DNA from: Desulfosarcinaceae bacterium
GTDB lineage: Bacteria; Desulfobacterota; Desulfobacteria; Desulfobacterales; Desulfosarcinaceae
NCBI GenBank assembly: GCA_030066015.1
Contig: JASJCL010000050.1
Span: forward strand, 1 to 40,103
Length of the DNA stretch: 40,103 nt
Direction of reading: 5' to 3'
The notes below the pieces were generated by a model, which was given only the letters and a program-made list of their open reading frames with translations, made no database searches and was not told where the DNA came from. Positions 24,670 to 32,203 of the stretch are shown one piece after another; within the stretch, counting starts at the first letter, position 1; every line of letters begins with the position of its first letter. Made by a program: the position numbers and the translations under genes.

Positions 24670-25761
24670 ATGCGCCAAAAAAAAGTGCTCAAAATCTGTT
24701 ATGTCCTCTCCTATTATTTCCCGGAGTATGTCCGTACAGGTGTGTTGATCAATGCACTCTCTGTGATGCCGAGCACCCGGATCTATACCGCTATTAATAA
24801 AAAAACAAACTATTTTAGGTATTTAGAAACGATCTGGCGCTTACTATTGGTCCGGTTGAAGCACAACCCGGATCTCTACATTCTCGGTTTTCGCGGCTAT
24901 GAAATCTATTGGATTGTTCGCCTGTTGACGTGGGGCAAACCATTGGTCTTCGACCACATGATGTCGCCTTATGATAGCTTGCGAAATGAAAAGAGACAGA
25001 TTGCTCCTGGAAGTTTCCGCGATCGATTCGTTTATCACTATGAAAAAGCGGTTCTGGAAAACGCTGACCTAGTGCTGACAGATACACCCCTTCATCAGCG
25101 ATTTTTCACGGATCTTTTTGCGTTGAAGAACCCAAGGTTGGAAGCCGTCCACCTGGGTACGGATGAGAAGCTATTCCGGCCGATTGAGGATGTTCCTGAA
25201 ACCCCATTTAGGGTCTTCTTTTATGGGTCGTTTCTACCGCTGCACGGTGTCCCGGTAATACTTGAAGCAGCGAAAATGCTTCAGGAACTGCCCATCATTT
25301 TTGAGTTCATAGGGGGGCACAAACTCGACTTGACCTGGTTTTTCGACCGTGTCGAGAAACTGCGGCTCACGAGTATCGAACATAAAGCGTGGGTTCCTTA
25401 CCATTTGCTCCCATACAGAATCGCCAAAGTCCATCTCTGTCTGGGTGGTCCCTTCGGCAATACCGGCCAAGGCCGGCGGGTGATCACCGGCAAAACGTTT
25501 CAATTCTTGGCGATGGCGAAACCCACGGTGATTGGCAAAGTTCCGTATGCTTATCCATTCTTGGATCGCATCAATTGTCTGTACGTACCACAGGGCGACC
25601 CGTTGGCCCTAGCCCGTGGCATCCGATGGGCCTTTCTGAACCAAGCACGCTTGAGGGAAATTGGGGTGAACGGATATCAAACCTATTTGGACCATTTTTC
25701 ACAGAAAAAAATCACGTTGCAACTAAATGAGATTATTCGCTATGGATTATTATCCCCCTAG
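24670..25761 (+). CDS. Glycosyltransferase, GT4-like
   Basis: The ATG at 24670 begins KKVLKICYVLSYYFPEYVRTG, the Rossmann start typical of GT-B enzymes; the frame runs 30 codons further 5' without family character. The 363-residue product shows an N-lobe with a deoxyribonucleotide-free LVFDHMMSPYDSL segment and ADLVLTDTPLHQRFF. The C-lobe has VFFYGSFLPLHGVPVILEAAKML, HKAWVPYHLLPYRIAKVHLCLG and GKTFQFLAMAKPTVIG. These are the GT4 donor-binding strands, though the usual E-x7-E motif is only partly visible. It is a cytoplasmic transferase for a cell-surface glycan. The DNA is more AT-rich than flanking genes. Its 3' end overlaps the methyltransferase gene. Confidence 0.75.
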   Translation: MRQKKVLKICYVLSYYFPEYVRTGVLINALSVMPSTRIYTAINKKTNYFRYLETIWRLLLVRLKHNPDLYILGFRGYEIYWIVRLLTWGKPLVFDHMMSPYDSLRNEKRQIAPGSFRDRFVYHYEKAVLENADLVLTDTPLHQRFFTDLFALKNPRLEAVHLGTDEKLFRPIEDVPETPFRVFFYGSFLPLHGVPVILEAAKMLQELPIIFEFIGGHKLDLTWFFDRVEKLRLTSIEHKAWVPYHLLPYRIAKVHLCLGGPFGNTGQGRRVITGKTFQFLAMAKPTVIGKVPYAYPFLDRINCLYVPQGDPLALARGIRWAFLNQARLREIGVNGYQTYLDHFSQKKITLQLNEIIRYGLLSP

Positions 25762-26497
25762 ATACCTGTTCCGAAGATATGAATTGCTGCGCGTGATTCA
25801 ACGCGGCAAGGAGTTTCTCGAGATAGGGCCAGGCAATCTTTTCATTTCAAAGGAATTGCTGGCGTTTTTTGAAAGAGGCATCTTGGTCGATTTCAATGCC
25901 GAGAGTCGAATCGCCTTCGATGGGTTGGGAGAATCGCACCAAAAAAGGTTAACGCTTGAGATAAAGGATATCTTTCGTTGGAATACCTCCCGGACCTTCG
26001 ATTGTGTCGTGGCTTGCGAGGTACTGGAACACATCGATGATGACAAGCGTTTTCTAAAGAAATTATATGCGCTTCTCAAGCCCAGCGGCCAACTCGTGCT
26101 TTCGGTGCCGGCACGGGCAAAATTCTGGTCCCTCCATGATGAACTGGTGGGCCATTTGCGGCGCTACGAAAAAGCCGACATCATTCAAATTCTAAATGAT
26201 AGTGGCTTCAAGGAGGTAAAGGTAATCGCGTACGGCTATCCGTTCATCAACCTGCTGCGGCATCTGAGAATTTGGCTTGCACGGAAGCAAGCAGCCCGAA
26301 AAAGGGCGTGGTCTTATGTCCGCAGGACAAAGGAGAGCGGATTCGTCAAGGGAGGCAAGTGGCTGGCGTACCTCGGTATCGTCGTCAACCCGATGACGGT
26401 GCTGCCGTTCGCCCGAATTGCCTCTCGCTTCAATCGTCGGGATTTATCATGCGGCTATTTGATTACTGCAAGGGCTGCTAAATCGAACGAGCGTTGA
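25742..26497 (+). CDS. Class I SAM-dependent methyltransferase
   Basis: I place the start at the ATG at 25742 (MDYYPPRYLFRRYELL), 20 bases inside the previous gene; an ATG at 25727 adds five residues. The SAM-binding motif I is EFLEIGPGNLFIS. The acidic loop is LVDFNAESRIAF, motif IV FDCVVACEVLEHIDDDKRFLKKLYALLKPSGQLVLSVP. These place it in the Methyltransf_11/23 type. A basic amphipathic C-terminal half (LRIWLARKQAARKRAW) and a hydrophobic stretch (YLGIVVNPMTVLPFARIA) suggest it sits at the membrane. The target is probably a lipid-linked sugar or glycan end made with the GT4 enzyme. It ends 20 bases inside the convergent flippase gene. Confidence 0.85.
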   Translation: MDYYPPRYLFRRYELLRVIQRGKEFLEIGPGNLFISKELLAFFERGILVDFNAESRIAFDGLGESHQKRLTLEIKDIFRWNTSRTFDCVVACEVLEHIDDDKRFLKKLYALLKPSGQLVLSVPARAKFWSLHDELVGHLRRYEKADIIQILNDSGFKEVKVIAYGYPFINLLRHLRIWLARKQAARKRAWSYVRRTKESGFVKGGKWLAYLGIVVNPMTVLPFARIASRFNRRDLSCGYLITARAAKSNER

Positions 26498-27428
26498 TTC
26501 GTCGCATGAGCAGCACACCAAACAGTGGACCCAAGGAGAAGGCGGAAATAGCGAGCGCCGCACGGATAATCAACGATACCAACAACCCCTCCGCAACCCC
26601 CGCTCCCAACAATTCTGATGAAAAAGAGACGATCGCTTCTTGAAAGCCGAGACTGCCGGGCGTTATGTAGATCAATATCGCGAACAGTGACAGAAGGCTT
26701 ACCAAAATTGCCGCATGCAATGGTACGGATATCCCCAACGCGTTATAGGCGGTCCAGAAGATTGCGCCGTTTACGATAAGAGTGAGCAATGTGTAAATGA
26801 ACAATTTGGCGATAAGGCGCTTATCTTTTTTGATGAGCTGCCACCCCTCCATGGCCGAGTTGAGGCCACGAAATAGGCGGATGTCGCTTTTTAGACGAGA
26901 AACCGGCATGATGAAGAATATACTGCAGAGAATGACCACCGATGCGAAAATCGCTAGAAATAGCCATGCATATCTATTGTGTTGCAACAAGGGCAGTGTA
27001 AACAAAAGCCCCGCCAAGCCGATGGTCCAGAACAGAATGAAATAATTGGCTGTCAGTAGGGCCGCGAATCGAGAATAGGAAAGGTTGTGTTGCGACTTTA
27101 GATATGCAGCACGAGCAAGCAGCCCACCGGATAGGGGCGTAATGAGATTCCACATCGCCGTAACGCATGCCAAGCCAAGCCATTCATCCCACCTTAGGTG
27201 GACGTCGAATTTGGTAGAAAATGCCTTAAGAAACAATCCGTTCAGTGCAAGCAAGATAACGCGCATGAGGACCAGGGCAAGGGCCTGGGAAAGCGGAATG
27301 GATAGCAGCGCTGTCAACAACTGGGGATTGGTCCTGACGAAGTACACTGCGGCACCGAGGGTTGCGACCAATGCAACGATGCCCAGAATCCTCCGCATGG
27401 CTTGCTTGTCGAGACCTCCTACTGGCAT
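26478..27428 (-). CDS. UPF0104 / LPG-synthase-TM-like flippase family protein
   Basis: The 316-residue protein is all membrane helices (about eight) in the pattern of the lysylphosphatidylglycerol synthase transmembrane region (UPF0104, AglD-like). Family landmarks are VTAMWNLITPLSGGLLARAAYLK, which carries the conserved small-residue and R-A-x-Y-L motif, and IYITPGSLGFQEAIVSFSSELLG, which carries the P-G-G/S-L-G-x-x-E signature. Such proteins are thought to move or protect lipid-linked intermediates. The start may be the ATG at 27428 or the one at 27398; AGGAGG lies between them and fits neither perfectly. Next to GT4 and methyltransferase genes it suits surface polysaccharide export, although it is on the other strand behind the M48 peptidase gene. 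Confidence 0.82.
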   Translation of the reverse strand: MPVGGLDKQAMRRILGIVALVATLGAAVYFVRTNPQLLTALLSIPLSQALALVLMRVILLALNGLFLKAFSTKFDVHLRWDEWLGLACVTAMWNLITPLSGGLLARAAYLKSQHNLSYSRFAALLTANYFILFWTIGLAGLLFTLPLLQHNRYAWLFLAIFASVVILCSIFFIMPVSRLKSDIRLFRGLNSAMEGWQLIKKDKRLIAKLFIYTLLTLIVNGAIFWTAYNALGISVPLHAAILVSLLSLFAILIYITPGSLGFQEAIVSFSSELLGAGVAEGLLVSLIIRAALAISAFSLGPLFGVLLMRRINARSI

Positions 27429-27470
27429 TTCATTGCACTCTTTCGCTCTCGCAGGGATGCTGATTCAAGC

Positions 27471-29297
27471 CTAATCTCCTTTCGCCGCTTCAAACTTTTC
27501 CACCTGTTGTTGGTAGTACGTTCGGTTACGCTCCGCCCGCGCCAGGGCTTCCTGGCCGGTCCGGATCGCCTCCGGAATCCGACCATTGATATAGTAGCAC
27601 TCTGCCAAGGTGTCCAGAATATGGGGCGCCTGATCCAACTGTGCGGCGGCAAGGGCCAGCTCCAGGGCATACGGGGGATCCCGCAGCATCTCCTCTTCGC
27701 TGGTGGCCAGGAGCCAGGCCAGGTTGTTGAGGACGTTGGCCTGCTGGCCGTCCAGGTTCAGGGAACGCTCGTAGGCGTCGATGGCCTTGGCATGCGCCCC
27801 GCGGTTTGTATAGATATCTCCCAGCACACTGTATAGTCCTGCATCATTCGGAGATTTTTCAATCTCCTTCAGGATCAGGCTCTCAAAAAAACGGGCGCTG
27901 AGCTTCTGCCCCGCCTCGCCAAAACTCAACTGATAGCCGAAGGCACCCACCAGCAGCAGTCCGGTCAGAAACACCAGCAGACTGCGCCGCACCTTTATGT
28001 CCTGGCGCCGAATCCAGCGGCGGTCCGTCTCGCAGCGCTCGAGGTAGTCCACGCGTTCCCGGATACTGAAATGGTGCCAGTTGGGTTTGTCGGGTGGCTG
28101 GCCGCTGGAGGCGCTGATCTTGTGGAAGGTGGCGATGAGGGGCTTCGCGCTTTCGAAGAGGGTGTAGACATAACAGTCGGCCTGACGTTCGAAATTGCGC
28201 ATGAAGTAACCGAAAATGTAGCGGAAATAGACCAGGAAATTAACGATGATGAAGAGACTGAGCAGCATCGTGCTGATGGTGGCCTGGTCGATTCCGACCT
28301 CACGAATAAATCGATACACTGGTTCAATGAAAATGATGAAATAGATCACCAGGTCCAAGGTGGCGTAGGCGACCACCATGTACCCCAGGAAGAAGAACAG
28401 GTAGTAGAGTAGATGACGCCGTTTTATGTGACCGATCTCGTGGGCGATAACGGCGTCGATCTCCGCCGCGTTGAGCAACTGCAGCAGTGCGTCCGTGACC
28501 AGGATGTAGCGAAAGCGGCCCACCAGGCCCATCACACCGGCGGTGATCATGCGGCCACCGAAAAGGGGCCAGCTGAGAATGTTGTTGTAAGAGAGGTCGG
28601 CCCGTCTACAGAGCGCCTCGATGCGGTCCCGGGCAGGGCCCTGCGGCAACGGTCGGCAGCGCCAGAAGCGCTGGATCAGCACCGGTCCGAGGATGGCGAC
28701 GATGACGAGAAAAAAGAGGAAGTAGCCGGTCTCGCCCAAGGGGCTCGCCAGCAGACGCTTCGGGGTCTGGAAGGGTAGTAGGTTGATCAGGTCCGCCACC
28801 AGGGAGAGGATCAGCCATGGCAGCAGTACCGGCGCGCTGAAGGAGATGTTGGAGGCCACGTAGTTCCAGCGCGGGATGCGGTGGTGATAGAGACGCTGGT
28901 ATGGGGCATGGGCCGCCCACCACACCGATGCCAGGTAGGCGACGAAAAGCGCAATAAACACCAGCGCCTCCAGCGTCGGCAGACGGGCAAAGAGGGGCAG
29001 ACTGCTGGTGAAGCTGGTGAGATTGAGGCCGTAGATGTTGACGGCAAAAAGGCCGATGGCGAGAATGCTGTGGCGGGTCAATAGGGTGTTGAAACGTTGG
29101 TCCAGGCGACGAAACTCGGTGAATCCGATCGCACGCAGGAGACGCTGAAACTGCAAATGGGTCGTCAACCAAAAAAAGAAGCCCAACAGCAGGAACAGCA
29201 CCATGGCCTGGATGAGGCTGAACTGCGGCGCCTCCGAGGGCTGGTAGGTCGCATAGATGAGCAAAGCGACGATGAAATAGAGAAAGTTACCGAACAT
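27471..29297 (-). CDS. M48-family membrane metallopeptidase with TPR tail
   Basis: The 608-residue protein is a Ste24/HtpX-like integral membrane zinc protease. The metal motif HEIGHIKRRH lies at 286-295 within a helix, and the third ligand is the Glu of RNFERQADCYVY. Six or more membrane segments flank it (7-16, 27-45, 78-90, 110-127, 155-175, 192-207, 298-320, 340-360). After a further helix (about 450-468) comes a soluble region of TPR repeats (LYSVLGDIYTNRGAHAKAIDAYERSL onward). M48 enzymes process or degrade membrane or lipoproteins; the TPR part would recruit substrates. The start overlaps the queH stop by 11 bases, so the two are translationally coupled. Confidence 0.9.
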   Translation of the reverse strand: MFGNFLYFIVALLIYATYQPSEAPQFSLIQAMVLFLLLGFFFWLTTHLQFQRLLRAIGFTEFRRLDQRFNTLLTRHSILAIGLFAVNIYGLNLTSFTSSLPLFARLPTLEALVFIALFVAYLASVWWAAHAPYQRLYHHRIPRWNYVASNISFSAPVLLPWLILSLVADLINLLPFQTPKRLLASPLGETGYFLFFLVIVAILGPVLIQRFWRCRPLPQGPARDRIEALCRRADLSYNNILSWPLFGGRMITAGVMGLVGRFRYILVTDALLQLLNAAEIDAVIAHEIGHIKRRHLLYYLFFFLGYMVVAYATLDLVIYFIIFIEPVYRFIREVGIDQATISTMLLSLFIIVNFLVYFRYIFGYFMRNFERQADCYVYTLFESAKPLIATFHKISASSGQPPDKPNWHHFSIRERVDYLERCETDRRWIRRQDIKVRRSLLVFLTGLLLVGAFGYQLSFGEAGQKLSARFFESLILKEIEKSPNDAGLYSVLGDIYTNRGAHAKAIDAYERSLNLDGQQANVLNNLAWLLATSEEEMLRDPPYALELALAAAQLDQAPHILDTLAECYYINGRIPEAIRTGQEALARAERNRTYYQQQVEKFEAAKGD

Positions 29298-29826
29298 GGG
29301 GGCGGTAGAAGCGGTCCTTTTCGCTGTAGATGCAGCCGCAGTAGGATTGGCGGTACATTCCGACCGACTTGGAGGCTTCGATGCCGGCTTTCCAACCTTG
29401 GCGAAAATCGGCGTAGTGGAAAGGAAGCCCCACCTGCTTGCCCACAGACGCTCCGATCTCTCGGATCAGGTCGTGGCGCTGGTGGCGGCTGAAAAGCAGG
29501 GTGGTGGAGAAGGCGTCAAATTTACCCCGTTTGGCCATGAGGGCCGTTGTGCGTAGACGTTCATGGTAACAGATGCGACACCGCTGCTGTTCGCGGTGGA
29601 CGACGGATTGGATAAACCCCTCGAGCTCGTATCCCTCTTGGTAAATCACTTTGAGATTTACGGTTTCCGCCCAGGACCGCAGGGTTTCCTCGCGGCGCTG
29701 GCACTCTTGAAAGGGGTGAATATTGTGGCGGTAGAAAAACCCCATTACCGTCATTCCCGCTGCCCGCAGTTGGGACAGCGGGTAGATGGTGCAGGGGCCG
29801 CAACAGGTGTGTAGGAGTATTTTCAT
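29287..29826 (-). CDS. queH: Epoxyqueuosine reductase QueH
   Basis: From the ATG at 29826, the start MKILLHTCCGPC is exactly the family N-terminus; the frame extends 19 codons further without it. QueH (179 residues here) reduces epoxyqueuosine to queuosine in tRNA anticodons, replacing the cobalamin enzyme QueG in many anaerobes. The essential adjacent cysteines are C8 and C9, with C12 nearby. CRICYHERLR and YCGCIYSEKDRFY supply the other cluster and metal cysteines. FSTTLLFSRHQRHDLIREIG and FHYADFRQGWKAGI are further conserved blocks. No other queuosine gene is in the window. It lies 19 bases after the yggS homologue. Confidence 0.95.
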   Translation of the reverse strand: MKILLHTCCGPCTIYPLSQLRAAGMTVMGFFYRHNIHPFQECQRREETLRSWAETVNLKVIYQEGYELEGFIQSVVHREQQRCRICYHERLRTTALMAKRGKFDAFSTTLLFSRHQRHDLIREIGASVGKQVGLPFHYADFRQGWKAGIEASKSVGMYRQSYCGCIYSEKDRFYRPHVR

Positions 29827-29845
29827 TCGGTTATCGGTTTCTGAA

Positions 29846-30538
29846 CTAAGGATAGTGCCGCTCTCCAAAGATGGCCGTGCCAATGCGCACCAAAGTGGCG
29901 CCGGCAGCGATGGCCACTTCGAAATCGCCCGTCATCCCCATCGACAATTCCGTCAGATCGGCGTTGGCCGTTGGCTGCCGTCCGAGCCGATCGCGCAACG
30001 CCGACAGCTCCTCGAAAAAGGGACGCGCTCGGTCAGGGTCGTCGAAGAAGGGTGGCATGGTCATCAACCCACGAATACGGATGTGCGTCAATCCGCCGAT
30101 GGCGTCGAGCAGGGGCGCGACCCCGTCTGCCGAAAGCCCCGATTTGGTCGCCTCGCCGCTCAGATTGACCTGAATCAGGATCTCCTGGATTTTATCCCGT
30201 TTGGCCGCTTCCTTGTTGATGACAGTGGCCAACTTAAGGGAATCCACCGAATGGATCAGGTCGAAAATGCGGACGGCATACTTGGCCTTGTTGCTCTGGA
30301 GGTGTCCAATAAAATGCCAGCTTGCCCCGAGGTCATAAAGGGCGTTGAACTTCTCCCGGGCTTCCTGAATATAGTTCTCACCGAGAATGGTAACGCCGGC
30401 CTGAATGGCATCCCGGACGCGCTCGGCCGGCATGGTCTTGCTGACTGCCACGAGTCGGACGCTGTCCGAAGTACGCCCCACGCTCAGAGCCGCCTCGGCG
30501 ATGCGATCGCGAATCTGTTGCAACCTGTTCGCTATCAC
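29846..30538 (-). CDS. YggS/PLPBP family pyridoxal-phosphate homeostasis protein
   Basis: A GTG start, one base after the maf stop, gives 230 residues. The protein has the alanine-racemase-like TIM barrel of PLPBP/YggS. The PLP lysine is in LVAVSKTMPAERV (K34). GENYIQEAREKF, WHFIGHLQSNKAKY, VNLSGEATKSGL, RGLMTMPPFFDD and LSMGMTGDFEVAIAAGATLVRIGTAIFG are the conserved blocks. It binds PLP without catalysing a known reaction and affects amino acid and vitamin B6 balance. It is encoded in a minus-strand operon with maf, queH and the M48 peptidase gene. Confidence 0.95.
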   Translation of the reverse strand: MIANRLQQIRDRIAEAALSVGRTSDSVRLVAVSKTMPAERVRDAIQAGVTILGENYIQEAREKFNALYDLGASWHFIGHLQSNKAKYAVRIFDLIHSVDSLKLATVINKEAAKRDKIQEILIQVNLSGEATKSGLSADGVAPLLDAIGGLTHIRIRGLMTMPPFFDDPDRARPFFEELSALRDRLGRQPTANADLTELSMGMTGDFEVAIAAGATLVRIGTAIFGERHYP

Positions 30539-30539
30539 C

Positions 30540-31220
30540 TCAACCCTCCTCGGCGGCCGGCCCGAGGTGCACGGCCCCCGCGGCGATCAGTTGTTCGATG
30601 ACCTCGCACACGGGCAGTCCGACGACATTGGTGTAGGATCCCCGAATGCCGCGCACCAAAAAGGTGCCCATGCCTTGGATCGCATATGCGCCGGCTTTAT
30701 CGAAGGGTTCGCCACTGCCGATGTACCAGTCGATCTCCGCATCGGTCAGCCGTTTGAAATCAACCTCGGTGCGGACCACTTGGGTGTGGTGGAACCTTTG
30801 GCGGGGACCAACGATATCAATCCCAGTGAGCACTTCATGGGTACTGCCACTGAGCCGGATGAGCATCTGACGGGCGTCCGATGGAGAGGTCGGTTTGTTG
30901 AGGATCTGATCCCCGATGAGGACGATGGTGTCCGCAGCGATCACCCAGGCAGATGGATGTTGGCCGGCCACTTCGCTGGACTTGGCCGCCGCCAGTTTGG
31001 CGACATATGCAGGGGCAGCGCAGAGCGCGACCTGCTTTTCGTCGAATTGGCTGGGTACCACCTCGACCTGAAGTCCGGCATTCTCGAGAAGCTGGCGTCT
31101 GCGTGGGGACTGGGAGGCGAGGATGATCCGCTGCTGGGTGCGTTCGATCTGCATGCTTGGATCAGTATCAAACCCCCGATTTTTTGACAACCATCCGGAA
31201 ACGCGATCGTACATCCCCAT
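30540..31220 (-). CDS. maf: Maf-like nucleotide pyrophosphatase
   Basis: Maf enzymes hydrolyse non-canonical or methylated (d)NTPs to monophosphates, keeping them out of nucleic acids. The core here opens IILASQSPRRRQLLENAG, with the S-x-S-P-R-R motif. ADTIVLIGDQILNKP gives the catalytic Asp-Thr, and the end has EPFDKAGAYAIQGMGTFLV plus GSYTNVVGLPV. Family members start just before the ILAS motif, so the ATG at 31154 (204 residues) is an alternative to 31220. The longer form has 22 extra residues and a GAGGA about 13 bases upstream. First gene of the leftward operon, divergent from the FHA gene. Confidence 0.92.
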   Translation of the reverse strand: MGMYDRVSGWLSKNRGFDTDPSMQIERTQQRIILASQSPRRRQLLENAGLQVEVVPSQFDEKQVALCAAPAYVAKLAAAKSSEVAGQHPSAWVIAADTIVLIGDQILNKPTSPSDARQMLIRLSGSTHEVLTGIDIVGPRQRFHHTQVVRTEVDFKRLTDAEIDWYIGSGEPFDKAGAYAIQGMGTFLVRGIRGSYTNVVGLPVCEVIEQLIAAGAVHLGPAAEEG

Positions 31221-31442
31221 TCACAATGGTGAGTCCTCATTTCGGCCGCAGCGGGCGTTACCGCTGCATCCGCATCACCGGTGGTTGAGGCCGGTTGCGG
31301 CGCCACCAACTGGCCTAAACTAATGCCCCCAAGGGTCGATAATAAATGCAACCCAAAGGCATATTTATAGAAGCTTCAGCCTGGCGCCCATGGGGGGGTG
31401 CAACCGGTGACAAGCCAGAGCAAATGATTGGTAGGTAAAACC

Positions 31443-32171
31443 ATGCCGCGCGTCATCCTGCGATTCAAAAACAAGAATCTAAGCCATTTCAATCTCGGCG
31501 CCGAGGGGCCTGTCACAATTGGTCGGCGTCCCACCAATACCATCGTCATCGACAATTTGGCGATTTCTGGTGTGCACGCCAAGATCGCGGCCGCCGAAAC
31601 CCATTTTGTGGTCACCGACCTCAACAGCAAGAACGGCACCTTCGTGAATGGTCGTCGCGTTCAGGAGCAGCGACTGCAGCATAAAGATGTGATCACCATC
31701 GGTAAACACCACCTTGTTTTCGACGGTCGTCAGCCAAAGGTGGGCGGCAGTGCCGGCGCTGCCAACGGCCTGTCCGAGGAACTCGAGATCAACCAGCACA
31801 CCATGTTCATGGATACGGTCAAATACCATCAGACTTTCCAGGGGAAGCCGGAAACCGTCACCACAGAGAGCGCGGCCCAGCTCGTTCGCCGCACCGGCGC
31901 CGCCGGCTCCTGGAGCTTAAAGGGCTTGACGGAGCTGCGCATCGGCAAGATCGGCAGCGCCGATATCGCCGTGGAGGGGTTTTTCCGTTTTTTGGCCGGC
32001 AATCCGGCGGCCACCATCGTCAAGGAGAAGGACGGCCACTACCTAAACCCGGTAAACGGCTTCCTGCGCACCCGGCTCAACGGACAACGCGTTAAGCGTC
32101 CCACCTTGCTGGCACCGGATGATCTCATTCAGGTCGGCGGCCTGATTCTCCAGTATCGGGCCGAGATGTAG
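31443..32171 (+). CDS. FHA-domain protein with a second, degenerate FHA-like domain
   Basis: The ATG at 31443 has TAGGT eight bases upstream; 242 residues. Residues 1-92 are a canonical FHA phosphothreonine-binding domain: VTIGRRPTNTIVI, SGVHAKI and DLNSKNGTFVNGRRV keep the Gly-Arg, Ser-x-x-His and Asn-Gly residues. A linker with HTMFMDTVKYHQTF follows. Residues about 160-242 repeat the strand pattern (LRIGKIGSADIAV, then RTRLNGQRV and DLIQVGGLILQY), but GR is GK and the S-x-x-H is lost, so it probably does not bind phosphate. FHA proteins pair with Ser/Thr kinases. A kinase-like membrane protein starts 32 bases downstream, which makes it a natural partner. Confidence 0.88.
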   Translation: MPRVILRFKNKNLSHFNLGAEGPVTIGRRPTNTIVIDNLAISGVHAKIAAAETHFVVTDLNSKNGTFVNGRRVQEQRLQHKDVITIGKHHLVFDGRQPKVGGSAGAANGLSEELEINQHTMFMDTVKYHQTFQGKPETVTTESAAQLVRRTGAAGSWSLKGLTELRIGKIGSADIAVEGFFRFLAGNPAATIVKEKDGHYLNPVNGFLRTRLNGQRVKRPTLLAPDDLIQVGGLILQYRAEM

Positions 32172-32203
32172 GTCCCCATTTCAGTTGACATACGGATACC
32201 GCA

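Noticed and set aside
31289-31315. Hairpin GGCCGGTTG/CAACTGGCC between maf and the FHA gene as a terminator
   Set aside because: It contains a wobble pair, has no T tract on either strand, and lies between divergent genes where a terminator is not expected.
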